Shown here: positions 1 to 8,592 of the stretch, piece by piece | Layout of the letters: every line of letters starts with the position of its first letter | Numbering within the stretch: the stretch's first letter is position 1 | From: Flavobacteriales bacterium | GTDB lineage: Bacteria; Bacteroidota; Bacteroidia; Flavobacteriales; Flavobacteriaceae | Assembly (NCBI GenBank): GCA_011524905.1 | Contig: WTJI01000052.1 | Span: 1-60,778 of the forward strand | Length of the DNA: 60,778 nucleotides | Direction of reading: 5' to 3' | Made by a program: the position numbers and the translations under genes | The notes under the pieces: generated by a model | Told to the model about the DNA's origin: nothing | Database searches by the model: none | What the model saw: the letters and a program-made list of their open reading frames with translations, nothing else

Positions 1-55
1 GAACCCGCGACCCTCACCTTGGCAAGGTGATGCTCTACCCCTGAGCTACTTTCGC
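1..55 (-). tRNA. tRNA-Gly(GCC), 3' end cut by the window edge
   Basis: Read on the minus strand from base 55, the sequence folds as a seven-base acceptor strand GCGAAAG, a D arm (GCTC...GAGC) and an anticodon arm TCACC-TTGCCAA-GGTGA, giving anticodon GCC (glycine). The T arm begins with GGGTTC at the window edge, so the 3' acceptor strand lies outside. A -7-like box sits at 133-140, which would imply a 5' leader of about 70 bases. No other tRNA is visible between that box and this one. Confidence 0.93.
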
Positions 56-132
56 TTGGTTTTGAACTCGTTTTGGACTATATCTTTTTCAGATGCGTGT
101 CTAACACCGAATTCGTTTTGCCATCAGCGGCA

Positions 133-140
133 CAAATGTA
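133..140 (-). promoter_or_regulatory. possible -7 box for tRNA-Gly
   Basis: The minus strand reads TACATTTG, a full match to the Bacteroidota TAnnTTTG -7 consensus. It lies 77 bases before the tRNA and has no TTG element at a usual spacing, so this is weak evidence. Confidence 0.3.
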
Positions 141-179
141 AGTATTTTTGGAAAATACACACTCCTTTTACCAAAATTA

Positions 180-2786
180 CTATTTCTTTTCGCCCATTAA
201 TTTTCGCTGTAATAAATGGAGCTGCATTAAGGCCTCTACAGGGGTTAAAGTGTCCAAATCCAAAGAAGTAAGAGCTGATCGTATGTCTTCGAGCAGTGGG
301 TCATCCATATTGAAGATGCTCAACTGTATTTCTTCAGATTCATTTTGTAGGGCTGCCTTTCTGTCGGCTAGCGCAGGACTGGCTTCTAAAGTTTTAAGTT
401 TTTGTTGTGCCGTTTGCAATACCAATTGGGGCATACCCGCCATCTTAGCTACGTGAATACCAAAACTGTGGGCACTACCGCCAGGTTCAAGCTTACGAAG
501 AAACAGAACATTATCTGGTAATTCCTGAACTGAAACATTATAATTTTTTATGCGTTCATACCGCTGGGTCATCTCATTCAGCTCGTGATAATGGGTAGCA
601 AACAAAACTTTTGGACGGGAAGGATGCTCGTGTAAGAATTCGGCAATGGCCCAGGCTATTGAAATACCGTCATAGGTACTGGTCCCCCGGCCAATTTCAT
701 CAAGTAGCACCAAACTTTGCGCGCTAATATTATTGAGAATGGATGCGGTTTCATTCATTTCTACCATAAATGTTGATTCACCCAATGATATATTATCACT
801 GGCACCTACTCGGGTAAATATTTTATCAACGATTTGTAATGTAACGGTATCGGCCGGAACAAAACTTCCCATCTGGGCCATCAAGGCAATCAAGGCCGTT
901 TGTCGTAGGATAGCAGATTTTCCAGACATATTCGGCCCAGTGATCATGATCAGCTGTTGGCTTTCTTGATCTAATCGCAGGCTATTGGGGATAAAAGGTG
1001 TCCCAGGCGGTAAATGTTGTTCAATTACAGGATGACGTCCCGCTTCGATTTCCAGTAAGGGTTCGGTGGTAAATGCTGGGGCATGGTAGTTGAATTTTTT
1101 TGCCGAATAGGCAAAACTCCACAACACATCGAGGCTTGCAAGGAGATGGGCATTGTGCTTTAAATCGGCTAAATAGGCCTGTAAATCCGTGAGTAATTGC
1201 TGAAACAATGCAGCTTCTAAACTCTTTATCTTGTCTTCGGCACCCAAGATTTTCGCTTCATAAGCTTTGAGTTCTTCCGTGATATATCGTTCAGCATTGA
1301 CCAATGTTTGCTTACGAATCCATGTGTCTGGGACTTTGTCTTTGTGTGTATTACGCACCTCAATATAGTAACCAAAGACATTGTTAAAAGCTATTTTCAG
1401 CGAAGGGATTTCGGTAGTTTTTGTTTCGCGTTCCAACATGCTGTCTAGGTGTTCTTTTCCAGAGGAAAGAAGCTGTCTCAATTCATCCAACTCAGAATGG
1501 AACCCATCGGCAATAACTTGCCCTTTACTCAATACAACGGGTGCTTCGGGGTGTAGGGTTTGTTGAAGTTGCTGTATCATCTTATCAAGTGGTCGAAATT
1601 GATGGGCAACTTCCTGTAATGCTTTCGACTGGGAATTGTTTAATTTCGATTTAAGTGGCTCCAAACAGGAAAGTGTTTGTAGCAATTGATTCAGGGCGCG
1701 AGGGCTGACTTTATACGTCGCTAATCGGGCACCTATTCTTTCTATATCTGTAAGGTCGTTGAGGATGTCTTCAACCGACTCGTGCGTTGCTAGCTCGTTC
1801 AAAAATGCAGCAACAACAGTCTGCCTTTGTTTGATTTCGGGTAGATCTAGGAGCGGAAAAGCCAGCCAGTGCCGAAGTAAGCGCCCCCCCATAGCCGTAC
1901 GAGTATGGTCAAGTACTGTAATTAAAGGAACACCTCCAGGACTGTTGGACTGAAATAACTCCAAATTGCGGACCGTAAATCGATCCATCCAAACATGATC
2001 GGACAAATGTAATCGTTGTATCCGATTGATATGTGCCAATTTATCGTGATGTGTTTCAGATAAATAATGCAAAACTGCCGCTGCCGCTGCTATCCCTGTT
2101 TCCATCTCTTGTACGCCAAAGCCTTGAAGGCTTTTCGTATTAAAATGGGAGGTGAGTTTTTGCCAGGCAAAATCAGAGGAAAACACCCAATCTTCCACAA
2201 AAAATACTGGCCATTGTGAGCCATATTGTTGCGCAAAATCTTGCTTTTGAGGTTTGGCCACCAAGACTTCACTGGGGGAAAAATTTTGGAGGAGCTGGGC
2301 AATAACTTGACTGTCGCCCTCTGCTAACCAAAAATCTGCAGTTGAAATATCCAAAAAGGCAATACCATGCAACTGCTTTCCTGCATAAAAAGCTGCCAAA
2401 TAATTATTCTTTTTTTCTTCTAAAACCTCTTCATTAAGAGCTACACCAGGAGTGACCAATTCTGTTACTCCGCGCTTGACAATTTTCTTGGTCATTTTGG
2501 GATCTTCCAACTGATCACAAATAGCCACCCGACAGCCTGCCTTTACCAATTTAGGAAGATAGTTGTTTAATGAATGGTGTGGAAAACCAGCCAATTCGGT
2601 TTCGCTCGTACTCCCCGCTCCACGTTTTGTCAATAAAATACCCAGGATTTTAGCAGCTCTAACGGCATCAGCTCCAAAGGTTTCATAAAAATCTCCCACT
2701 CTAAACAACAACAAAGCATCTGGATACTTGGCCTTGATCTGGTTGTATTGTTTCATTAAAGGAGTTTCTTTTGCTGTTTTTGGCAC
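180..2786 (-). CDS. mutS: DNA mismatch repair protein MutS
   Basis: MutS recognises base mismatches and small loops and recruits MutL in an ATP-dependent way. The N-terminal mismatch-contacting motif F-Y-E is at residues 33-35. The C-terminal ABC-type ATPase shows the Walker A TGPNMSGKS, the Walker B region LLDEIGRGTS and the TFMVEM signature. The frame stays open to 2927, but that N-terminus is not MutS-like. I place the start at GTG 2786, giving 868 residues beginning PKTAKETPLMKQY, as in flavobacterial homologues; ATG 2756 is the alternative. The upstream SpoU methyltransferase gene is divergent, and the long version would overlap it, which also argues for the shorter form. The gene runs toward tRNA-Gly. 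Confidence 0.96.
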   Translation of the reverse strand: MPKTAKETPLMKQYNQIKAKYPDALLLFRVGDFYETFGADAVRAAKILGILLTKRGAGSTSETELAGFPHHSLNNYLPKLVKAGCRVAICDQLEDPKMTKKIVKRGVTELVTPGVALNEEVLEEKKNNYLAAFYAGKQLHGIAFLDISTADFWLAEGDSQVIAQLLQNFSPSEVLVAKPQKQDFAQQYGSQWPVFFVEDWVFSSDFAWQKLTSHFNTKSLQGFGVQEMETGIAAAAAVLHYLSETHHDKLAHINRIQRLHLSDHVWMDRFTVRNLELFQSNSPGGVPLITVLDHTRTAMGGRLLRHWLAFPLLDLPEIKQRQTVVAAFLNELATHESVEDILNDLTDIERIGARLATYKVSPRALNQLLQTLSCLEPLKSKLNNSQSKALQEVAHQFRPLDKMIQQLQQTLHPEAPVVLSKGQVIADGFHSELDELRQLLSSGKEHLDSMLERETKTTEIPSLKIAFNNVFGYYIEVRNTHKDKVPDTWIRKQTLVNAERYITEELKAYEAKILGAEDKIKSLEAALFQQLLTDLQAYLADLKHNAHLLASLDVLWSFAYSAKKFNYHAPAFTTEPLLEIEAGRHPVIEQHLPPGTPFIPNSLRLDQESQQLIMITGPNMSGKSAILRQTALIALMAQMGSFVPADTVTLQIVDKIFTRVGASDNISLGESTFMVEMNETASILNNISAQSLVLLDEIGRGTSTYDGISIAWAIAEFLHEHPSRPKVLFATHYHELNEMTQRYERIKNYNVSVQELPDNVLFLRKLEPGGSAHSFGIHVAKMAGMPQLVLQTAQQKLKTLEASPALADRKAALQNESEEIQLSIFNMDDPLLEDIRSALTSLDLDTLTPVEALMQLHLLQRKLMGEKK

Positions 2787-2853
2787 AAAAAAAGGATTTG
2801 TGCTAATGTAAAATTTACCCCGTAGGCAAACAAATAGAGCGGTGCTAAAAATG

Positions 2854-2861
2854 TATTTTTG
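2854..2861 (+). promoter_or_regulatory. -7 box directly before the SpoU methyltransferase gene
   Basis: TATTTTTG matches the Bacteroidota -7 consensus TAnnTTTG. Only three bases separate it from the ATG at 2865, so the transcript would start at or very near the start codon. No clear TTG element lies 17-23 bases upstream. Confidence 0.5.
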
Positions 2862-2864
2862 AAA

Positions 2865-3398
2865 ATGCGAAAATGGAAAAATGAAGAATTGGGACGCAAA
2901 ACCGTTCCTGAATTTAAATCGGCACAAAAAACACCCGTAATTGTTGTGCTCGATAATATTCGTAGTCTCAATAATATTGGTTCGGTCTTTAGAACAGCCG
3001 ACGCTTTTTTAATCGAAAAGGTTTATCTCTGTGGAATCACAGCGACCCCACCCCACAAAGACATCCACAAAACTGCACTGGGAGCTACCGATGCTGTTGA
3101 TTGGGAATACCGCAAAGACACTTTAGAACTTATTCTTGAATTACAGGCCGAAGGCATTCAAATCTTAGCGATTGAACAAGCCCAGGGAGCGCTATCACTC
3201 CAAGATTTTCATCCTACCGCACAACTCCATTATGCAATTGTGCTCGGTAATGAGGTAAAAGGTGTTTCGCAGGATATCGTTTCCACAGCCGACACCGTGA
3301 TAGAAATCCCACAAGAAGGTACAAAACACTCCCTGAATATTGCCGTTGCTGCAGGCGTTGTATTGTGGGATTGTTACCAAAAATTAAAGACTAGCTAG
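2865..3398 (+). CDS. SpoU/TrmH-family RNA 2'-O-methyltransferase
   Basis: This is predicted to transfer a methyl group from S-adenosylmethionine to a ribose 2'-OH in tRNA or rRNA through a knotted SPOUT fold. All three SpoU motifs are present: NNIGSVFRTADAF (motif 1, residues 36-48), LGNEVKGV (motif 2) and the C-terminal HSLNIAVAAGV (motif 3). At 177 residues it is a minimal SpoU protein without an extra RNA-binding domain. I chose ATG 2865 over TTG 2859 because the -7 box covers the TTG and flavobacterial homologues start MRK-like. It is convergent with folK and the two overlap by 15 bases. The exact RNA target cannot be told from sequence. Confidence 0.9.
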   Translation: MRKWKNEELGRKTVPEFKSAQKTPVIVVLDNIRSLNNIGSVFRTADAFLIEKVYLCGITATPPHKDIHKTALGATDAVDWEYRKDTLELILELQAEGIQILAIEQAQGALSLQDFHPTAQLHYAIVLGNEVKGVSQDIVSTADTVIEIPQEGTKHSLNIAVAAGVVLWDCYQKLKTS

Positions 3399-4481
3399 TT
3401 GGCGTAAAAGAACAATATAGCACATCGGATGGGCTACGAAATCCATACCACTCACATCAATTATTTGCACCGGAAATGGATGTTCGTGACGCAATTTTTC
3501 TTTGTACGACTCAGAAATGGTTTTTAAATAATCGTCTGATATCGATTGTTCATATGGACGTCCTCTTTTTTGAATATTGGCTTGAAGTTCAGAAACAGGT
3601 CGATCTAAGTATACCAAAAAATCGGGTTGAGTTACATTCTTAGTTTTTGTGGGAAAACTTCTTTCAAATGCTTCCCACTCTTTTCCAGCAAGATTGATTT
3701 GAGCAAAAATTAGCGATTTTTCGAGCCAGAAGTCACTCACGTGGGCTTGATTCGCAGAAAAATCAAGCTGAGTGGCACGAGAGTCTAGGAAAAAATTTTC
3801 TGTGTCTAATGCAAAAGCAGACGGATCACTATAAAACTGAGGAAGGTGCGGGTTCTCATCAAATTGTTCATAGATAGGCATACATCCATAATCGGATGCG
3901 ATCTTTTTCACCAAACTCGTTTTTCCACTGCCAATATTACCTGCAACAACCAAATATTTATTCTTCTCAAATAAATCAGGTAACCACTTTTGATAAGCCA
4001 GCTGTTGTACAGTTACCCTGTCTTCGCAGTTTTGCTGTAAACATAGCATCGTCTCGCCCAATGTGGGATGAACCCATTTGGCAGCAACATCCACAAGGGG
4101 GTCTAATACAAATCGACGCAATTGGATTCTGGGATGGGGCAATTCTAAAAAATCTGTTTGGATTTGCTGGGTTCCATAAAACAATAAATCTAAATCTAAA
4201 GTTCGAGAATGATAAACTGATGAAGCCGACCGCTTACGACCCAATTCTTTTTCTATCGCTTGCAAGACCTTTAAAACAATCTGGGGAGGCTGGGTTGTTT
4301 CCAGGCGTAAACACGCATTGATAAAAGCCGGCCCCTCAAAACCCCATGCCGCTGTTTCATAAGGTCTTGAAATCTGTAGGATTCGACCCAATCGTTCCTC
4401 GATACGCATCATGCCCTGTAATAAATTGGTGAAACGATCTCCCAAATTACTTCCTAGTGCAATGTAACAGTGGCTTTCCAA
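3384..4481 (-). CDS. folK: FolK (HPPK) fused to a deoxynucleoside kinase
   Basis: Residues 1-160 are 6-hydroxymethyl-7,8-dihydropterin pyrophosphokinase of folate synthesis: LGSNLGDR at 9-16 and RTLDLDLL with the two metal-binding Asp at 96 and 98. Residues about 175-365 are a dCK/dGK-type deoxynucleoside kinase with P-loop GNIGSGKT (181-188) and the arginine-rich lid IQKRGRPYE. This domain would make dNMPs from salvaged deoxynucleosides; homologues in flavobacteria favour deoxyadenosine, as I recall, but specificity is not readable here. The start is TTG 4481, because an in-frame TAA lies two codons upstream and the next ATG falls after the essential LGSNLG motif. The -7 box is at 4498-4505. 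It is divergent from sppA. Confidence 0.93.
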   Translation of the reverse strand: MESHCYIALGSNLGDRFTNLLQGMMRIEERLGRILQISRPYETAAWGFEGPAFINACLRLETTQPPQIVLKVLQAIEKELGRKRSASSVYHSRTLDLDLLFYGTQQIQTDFLELPHPRIQLRRFVLDPLVDVAAKWVHPTLGETMLCLQQNCEDRVTVQQLAYQKWLPDLFEKNKYLVVAGNIGSGKTSLVKKIASDYGCMPIYEQFDENPHLPQFYSDPSAFALDTENFFLDSRATQLDFSANQAHVSDFWLEKSLIFAQINLAGKEWEAFERSFPTKTKNVTQPDFLVYLDRPVSELQANIQKRGRPYEQSISDDYLKTISESYKEKLRHEHPFPVQIIDVSGMDFVAHPMCYIVLLRQLASL

Positions 4482-4497
4482 TGGTTAATTTTTACAC

Positions 4498-4505
4498 CAA
4501 AATTA
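4498..4505 (-). promoter_or_regulatory. -7 box of folK
   Basis: The minus strand reads TAATTTTG, a full TAnnTTTG match, 16 bases before the TTG start of folK. It lies only seven bases from the opposing sppA -7 box, so the two transcripts start from a very compact divergent promoter. Confidence 0.55.
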
Positions 4506-4512
4506 CAAACAC

Positions 4513-4520
4513 TATCTTTG
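4513..4520 (+). promoter_or_regulatory. -7 box of sppA
   Basis: TATCTTTG matches TAnnTTTG and lies 18 bases before the preferred sppA start at 4539. It also argues against the earlier start at 4470, which would be upstream of the promoter. Confidence 0.6.
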
Positions 4521-4538
4521 GATTTTATTGCCAACGCT

Positions 4539-6296
4539 ATGAATTTCTTAAAAAACCTATTGGCCGCTATCCTAGGCAACCTAATTGCCTTTGGATTTTT
4601 GTCTGTATTTCTGTTAATGGGCATCGCAGGATTGGCCACCTTGACTACTGCAAGTCCAGAAGGTAAACAACCGCTAGCCGAAGAAAGTATCCTTCGTCTG
4701 CGCCTCAACGAGGTCATCTATGATCGATTACCGACCATTGAAGCGTTAAATTTAAGTCTGGGTTTGGAACCCGATGCAGTGGGTTTAGATCAAATTCTTT
4801 ATAGCATTCGCGAAGCTGCTGAGGATGAAAATATTGCTGGCATCAGTTTAGAATCACAATTCATAAATGCAGGCTGGTCTCAAACACGAAGTATTCGAAA
4901 AGCCTTAGAAGCATTCAAAACAACAGGAAAGTTTGTCTATGCTTATGGGGACTTTTTCTCACAAAAAAGTTATTACCTCGCCTCGGTGGCTGACAGTATT
5001 TTTCTGAATCCTGTTGGGCAAGTTGATTTCAAGGGGTTGAGTTCAGAAATTCTCTATTACAAAGATTTTCAAGACCAATATGGCGTAAAAATGGAAGTCA
5101 TCCGTCTAGGGAAGTACAAAAGTGCGGTAGAACCCTACTTAGATAATAAAATGAGTCCTGAGAACCGCAATCAAATTCAAACACTTTTAGATGATATTTG
5201 GGAGGTAGTAGCAGAAGAAATTGCAAGCAGCCGATCCCTTACCCCTTTCGCCCTTGACCAAGCTGCGGATCAGTTGGCCGGTAATACCGCTGCTCGGGCA
5301 ATCAAAGCCGGACTGATTGATGGACTAAGTTATGAGGCGGCCTATCACGACAAACTCAAATCACGGCTAACAGATACAGAATCGCTGGAATTTGTCAGTC
5401 TCAGACATATGGGTACGCCTAGTTCAGGTTATGACTCAAATATTAAAGATCGAATTGCCGTAATTTATGCGCAAGGCACAATTCTTTATGGAGATGGTAA
5501 TGAAACGATCATTGGAAAAACGGTATTCTTAAATGCCTTGGATGAGGCACTAGAAAACATCCGTGTTAAAGCGATTGTTGTTCGTGTAGACTCTCCAGGT
5601 GGCGATGCTTTGACTTCGGAAATTATTTGGGAAAGACTCCACGCCGCCAAAGAGAAAAAACCCTTGATTGTCTCTATGGGAGACGTTGCTGCATCGGGTG
5701 GCTACTACATCAGTTTACCCGCGCAGAAAATCCTGGCCGATCCATTGACCGTTACTGGTTCAATTGGTGTGTGGGCAACCCTTCCCAATGTTGCAGGTTT
5801 GACACAAGAATTGGGTATAGCAGCTGAACAAGTCAGCACCCATAAAAATGCTGTAGGTTACAGTCCATTTGAAAAGACTTCTGATGGATTCCGCAAAGCG
5901 GCTAAAGAGAGTATTAATCAAGTTTACACCACCTTTAAATCGCATGTTAGTGCAGACAGAAATATGGACTTATCCACCGTTGAAAAAATCGCTCAGGGAC
6001 GGGTTTGGTCTGGAAAACGAGCGTTTCAAAATGGTTTGATAGATGGGTTGGGCGGCTTACAAACTGCGGTAAATATGGCCGCAAAGGCAGCCGGTGTTGA
6101 AGCCTTCAACATAGTCTCTTATCCGAAAATCACACCCAGTCTTGAAAACTTTTTGGAGGCAGGGTTTCCATTGATGCAAGCACAATGGCAAACACAGCTC
6201 CCTGCCTATTGGCAAGCCTTGCTTCGAATCAATCAGCACAGTGGCCAACCCATACAACTGCAAACCCAACTTCCGTTTGAGCTCAACATTAAATAG
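4539..6296 (+). CDS. sppA: Signal peptide peptidase SppA, 67K type
   Basis: This is a membrane-anchored serine protease that degrades cleaved signal peptides and other membrane peptides. At 585 residues it has the long form with two peptidase S49 domains. A hydrophobic anchor lies near residues 8-35. The catalytic Lys is K194 in GKYKSAVEP of the N-terminal repeat, and the catalytic Ser is S386 in DVAASGGYY of the C-terminal repeat, so the Ser-Lys dyad is complete. I chose ATG 4539 rather than 4470 because the earlier stretch lies over the promoter and is not membrane-like. The queuosine transporter and rluF follow at two- to three-base gaps, so the three form an operon. Confidence 0.95.
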   Translation: MNFLKNLLAAILGNLIAFGFLSVFLLMGIAGLATLTTASPEGKQPLAEESILRLRLNEVIYDRLPTIEALNLSLGLEPDAVGLDQILYSIREAAEDENIAGISLESQFINAGWSQTRSIRKALEAFKTTGKFVYAYGDFFSQKSYYLASVADSIFLNPVGQVDFKGLSSEILYYKDFQDQYGVKMEVIRLGKYKSAVEPYLDNKMSPENRNQIQTLLDDIWEVVAEEIASSRSLTPFALDQAADQLAGNTAARAIKAGLIDGLSYEAAYHDKLKSRLTDTESLEFVSLRHMGTPSSGYDSNIKDRIAVIYAQGTILYGDGNETIIGKTVFLNALDEALENIRVKAIVVRVDSPGGDALTSEIIWERLHAAKEKKPLIVSMGDVAASGGYYISLPAQKILADPLTVTGSIGVWATLPNVAGLTQELGIAAEQVSTHKNAVGYSPFEKTSDGFRKAAKESINQVYTTFKSHVSADRNMDLSTVEKIAQGRVWSGKRAFQNGLIDGLGGLQTAVNMAAKAAGVEAFNIVSYPKITPSLENFLEAGFPLMQAQWQTQLPAYWQALLRINQHSGQPIQLQTQLPFELNIK

Positions 6297-6299
6297 ATT

Positions 6300-6998
6300 A
6301 TGACCCAACAAGACCGGGCCCTAGCCGATCGGCTATATTTATACTTAGCAGCACTATTTATTACCTCATTGGTGGTGTCTAATTTGATTTTTCAAAAATT
6401 CTTTGTGTGGCAACCTTTCGATATCCAGGTTTTCGGCACTCAACTTTTTGAATTGTCCGTTGGAATTTTACCCTATCCCATCACTTTCCTAATCACGGAT
6501 CTGATTTCAGAAATCTATGGTAAGAAAAAGGCCAATCAAGTTGTTGTGGCAGGTATATTGGCTTCTTTTTTCTCCATGGGAATATTACTCTTAGCCGACT
6601 ATGCACCAGCATCTATCAATTCACCCATTGATGATTCTACGTTTAAGCAAGTATTCTCTTTATCTCCATTGGCGGTTTTAGCGTCTATGTTAGCCTATCT
6701 ATTTGCCCAGTTTATTGATATCCGTCTCTATCATTTTTGGAAGCATCTGACCCGAGGAAAGATGCTCTGGTTACGCAATAATTTTTCCACATTCACTTCT
6801 CAATTTGTGGATACAGTTACTGTCATTCTTCTATTGAGTTTGTTTGGTGTGTTATCATGGGACTTATTTTGGGGCTTGGTCGTGTCAGGCTTTGTTTTTA
6901 AGGTTCTAGTGGCCGCAATTGATACTCCCTTTTTGTATGTATTGGTGGGATATTTCCGTAAGCGCTTTCATCTTGACCGCAATGAAGAAATACAATAA
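6300..6998 (+). CDS. yhhQ: Queuosine precursor transporter, YhhQ/VUT family
   Basis: This is an inner-membrane protein of 232 residues with about six hydrophobic segments. It belongs to the VUT (formerly DUF165) family, whose E. coli member YhhQ imports queuine precursors for tRNA modification. Family hallmarks are PYPITFLITDLISEIYG near residues 57-74 and the NNFSTFTSQFVDTV stretch in the second half. It sits between sppA and the tRNA/rRNA-modification gene rluF with gaps of three and two bases. The substrate is inferred from the family. Confidence 0.88.
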   Translation: MTQQDRALADRLYLYLAALFITSLVVSNLIFQKFFVWQPFDIQVFGTQLFELSVGILPYPITFLITDLISEIYGKKKANQVVVAGILASFFSMGILLLADYAPASINSPIDDSTFKQVFSLSPLAVLASMLAYLFAQFIDIRLYHFWKHLTRGKMLWLRNNFSTFTSQFVDTVTVILLLSLFGVLSWDLFWGLVVSGFVFKVLVAAIDTPFLYVLVGYFRKRFHLDRNEEIQ

Positions 6999-7000
6999 AT

Positions 7001-7729
7001 ATGTCAAATCCTTCAGCGGTTCGTATCAACAAATATCTCAGTGAAATTGGCTACTGTTCACGTCGTGCTGCAGACAAGCTAATTGATGCTGGGCGTATTT
7101 CTGTCAACGGAAAAAAAGTTGAAATGGGAACAAAAGTTCTTCCTTCGGATCAAATCTTTGTGGATGGCAAGCCACTAAATAGAAAGAAGGACAAACCGGT
7201 TTATTTGGCATTCAATAAACCTGTAGGAATTGTATGCACCACCGATACGAGGGTTGAAAAAGACAATATCATTGATTACATCAATTATCCAAGTAGAATC
7301 TTTCCTATCGGACGATTGGATAAACCCAGTGAAGGGTTGATTTTTTTGACCAATGACGGTGACATTGTCAATAAAATACTCCGTGCCCACAATCAACACG
7401 AAAAGGAATATGTGGTAGCCGTCAATAAACCCATAACAACTGATTTTATCAAACGTATGCAAAACGGAATTCCAATTCTAGGAACTGTCACGCGCAAATG
7501 TTGGGTAAAACAAACCCATAAACAAGAATTTCGAATCATTCTCACGCAAGGACTGAACCGGCAGATTCGTCGCATGTGTGAATATTTAGGCTACCGTGTG
7601 ACTCGACTCAAACGCGTTAGAATAATGAATGTTCAACTCGACGTTAAATTAGGGCAGTGGCGACATTTGAGCAACAAAGAGATTACTGAAATTCAACAGC
7701 TTGTCAAAAAGTCAAAAAAACACCACTAG
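7001..7729 (+). CDS. rluF: 23S rRNA pseudouridine synthase RluF-like
   Basis: This is predicted to convert a specific uridine of 23S rRNA (U2604 in E. coli) to pseudouridine. An N-terminal S4 RNA-binding domain (VRINKYLSEIGYCSRR, residues 7-22) is followed by the RsuA/RluB/E/F catalytic domain. The catalytic Asp is D107 in GRLDKPSEGL. Resemblance to E. coli RluF continues through HEKEY, GVPILGTVT-like and GLNRQIRRMCE segments. It lacks the basic C-terminal tail of the E. coli protein and ends at 242 residues. Its stop codon interlocks with that of the convergent DUF2797 gene in CTAG at 7726-7729. Confidence 0.92.
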   Translation: MSNPSAVRINKYLSEIGYCSRRAADKLIDAGRISVNGKKVEMGTKVLPSDQIFVDGKPLNRKKDKPVYLAFNKPVGIVCTTDTRVEKDNIIDYINYPSRIFPIGRLDKPSEGLIFLTNDGDIVNKILRAHNQHEKEYVVAVNKPITTDFIKRMQNGIPILGTVTRKCWVKQTHKQEFRIILTQGLNRQIRRMCEYLGYRVTRLKRVRIMNVQLDVKLGQWRHLSNKEITEIQQLVKKSKKHH

Positions 7730-8520
7730 TGTATCGTCAACTGGATCCGATGGCCTTCATTGGAACGGACATTAAAGACCGTTTGATCTTCGAATATCAA
7801 ATACTGCCCTTTGATTCCTACAAGTTTACTTTCAAAATTAGGAGTCTTTGTGAGGTTCAGACTCTTTACTTTTTTGGGGTATTGGTTGACTGGATATTGC
7901 AAATCAAGAGGTGGTCGTTTGAATTGTAAATACGGGAGCAATTCATCGGGTAAAAAAAGGATAAACTGTTCACGGGCTAGCTTCCAATCAACAACCTCCG
8001 ATTCATTTTGGAGCATTTTTCGCCAATTGGTTTTGTCTGAAAAAATGACTTTCATGGCAACCTCGGCTACGCCAGACAAATACCTATTAGGTACTTCGAG
8101 AAGTGTTATCGCCTGATGGGCCCCTTGATCAATCCACCTTGTGGGTACTTGCGATTTGCGAGTGATTCCTACTTTGAGGTGGCTACTGACCGCTAAATAA
8201 ACAACGTGGGGTTGCAGTTGTACTTTTTTTTCATAGGTTAAGTCTCGGTCTTCTATATCTAAGTGGGCTTTGCTCAATTCAGGACGCATGATCCAATCAC
8301 CAGCCTGTGGAATTTCAAAAAAACAAGATTGGCAAAATCCTTGTCGGAAAATGGGCTTTTCTTGTTGACAGTGCAAACACTGTGTACCTTCCCATTTGAT
8401 AGATATATTTCGATTCAAACAATCATGTAGTAACAAAACATCATTCTCACAATCCAAAAAATAACGGATAGGGCTATGTAATTCAGTGGTCATTTTTCGA
8501 AGAAGGGCATGATAGGTCAT
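7726..8520 (-). CDS. DUF2797 family protein
   Basis: The function is unknown. This 264-residue soluble protein matches the DUF2797 family as found in flavobacteria. A four-cysteine zinc-finger-like element (CLHC...CQSC) lies near residues 48-69. The family core follows, with GDWIMRPELS, IEDRDL, HVVYLAVSSHLKVGITR and RWIDQGA. The last two segments look like the GIY-YIG-type fold, which suggests nucleic-acid contact, but nuclease activity is not established. It overlaps rluF by four bases at the 3' ends and is divergent from the GH3-like gene. Confidence 0.85.
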   Translation of the reverse strand: MTYHALLRKMTTELHSPIRYFLDCENDVLLLHDCLNRNISIKWEGTQCLHCQQEKPIFRQGFCQSCFFEIPQAGDWIMRPELSKAHLDIEDRDLTYEKKVQLQPHVVYLAVSSHLKVGITRKSQVPTRWIDQGAHQAITLLEVPNRYLSGVAEVAMKVIFSDKTNWRKMLQNESEVVDWKLAREQFILFLPDELLPYLQFKRPPLDLQYPVNQYPKKVKSLNLTKTPNFESKLVGIKGQYLIFEDQTVFNVRSNEGHRIQLTIH

Positions 8521-8592
8521 CGCTTTGAAATTAGGTTTAGGTCTTATTTGACCAATTGTTTTGTTATTTTTATCCTAAAGATACCATTTTGT

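Noticed and set aside
142-158. AT-rich hairpin GTATTTT-TGG-AAAATAC after mutS
   Set aside because: Seven nearly all-AT pairs without a proper T tract are expected by chance in such AT-rich sequence.
2787-2927. N-terminal extension of mutS by 47 residues
   Set aside because: The extra residues are hydrophobic and unlike MutS, and they would overlap the divergent methyltransferase gene and its promoter.
4470-4538. Earlier start for sppA
   Set aside because: The -7 box lies downstream of it and the membrane anchor follows the later ATG.
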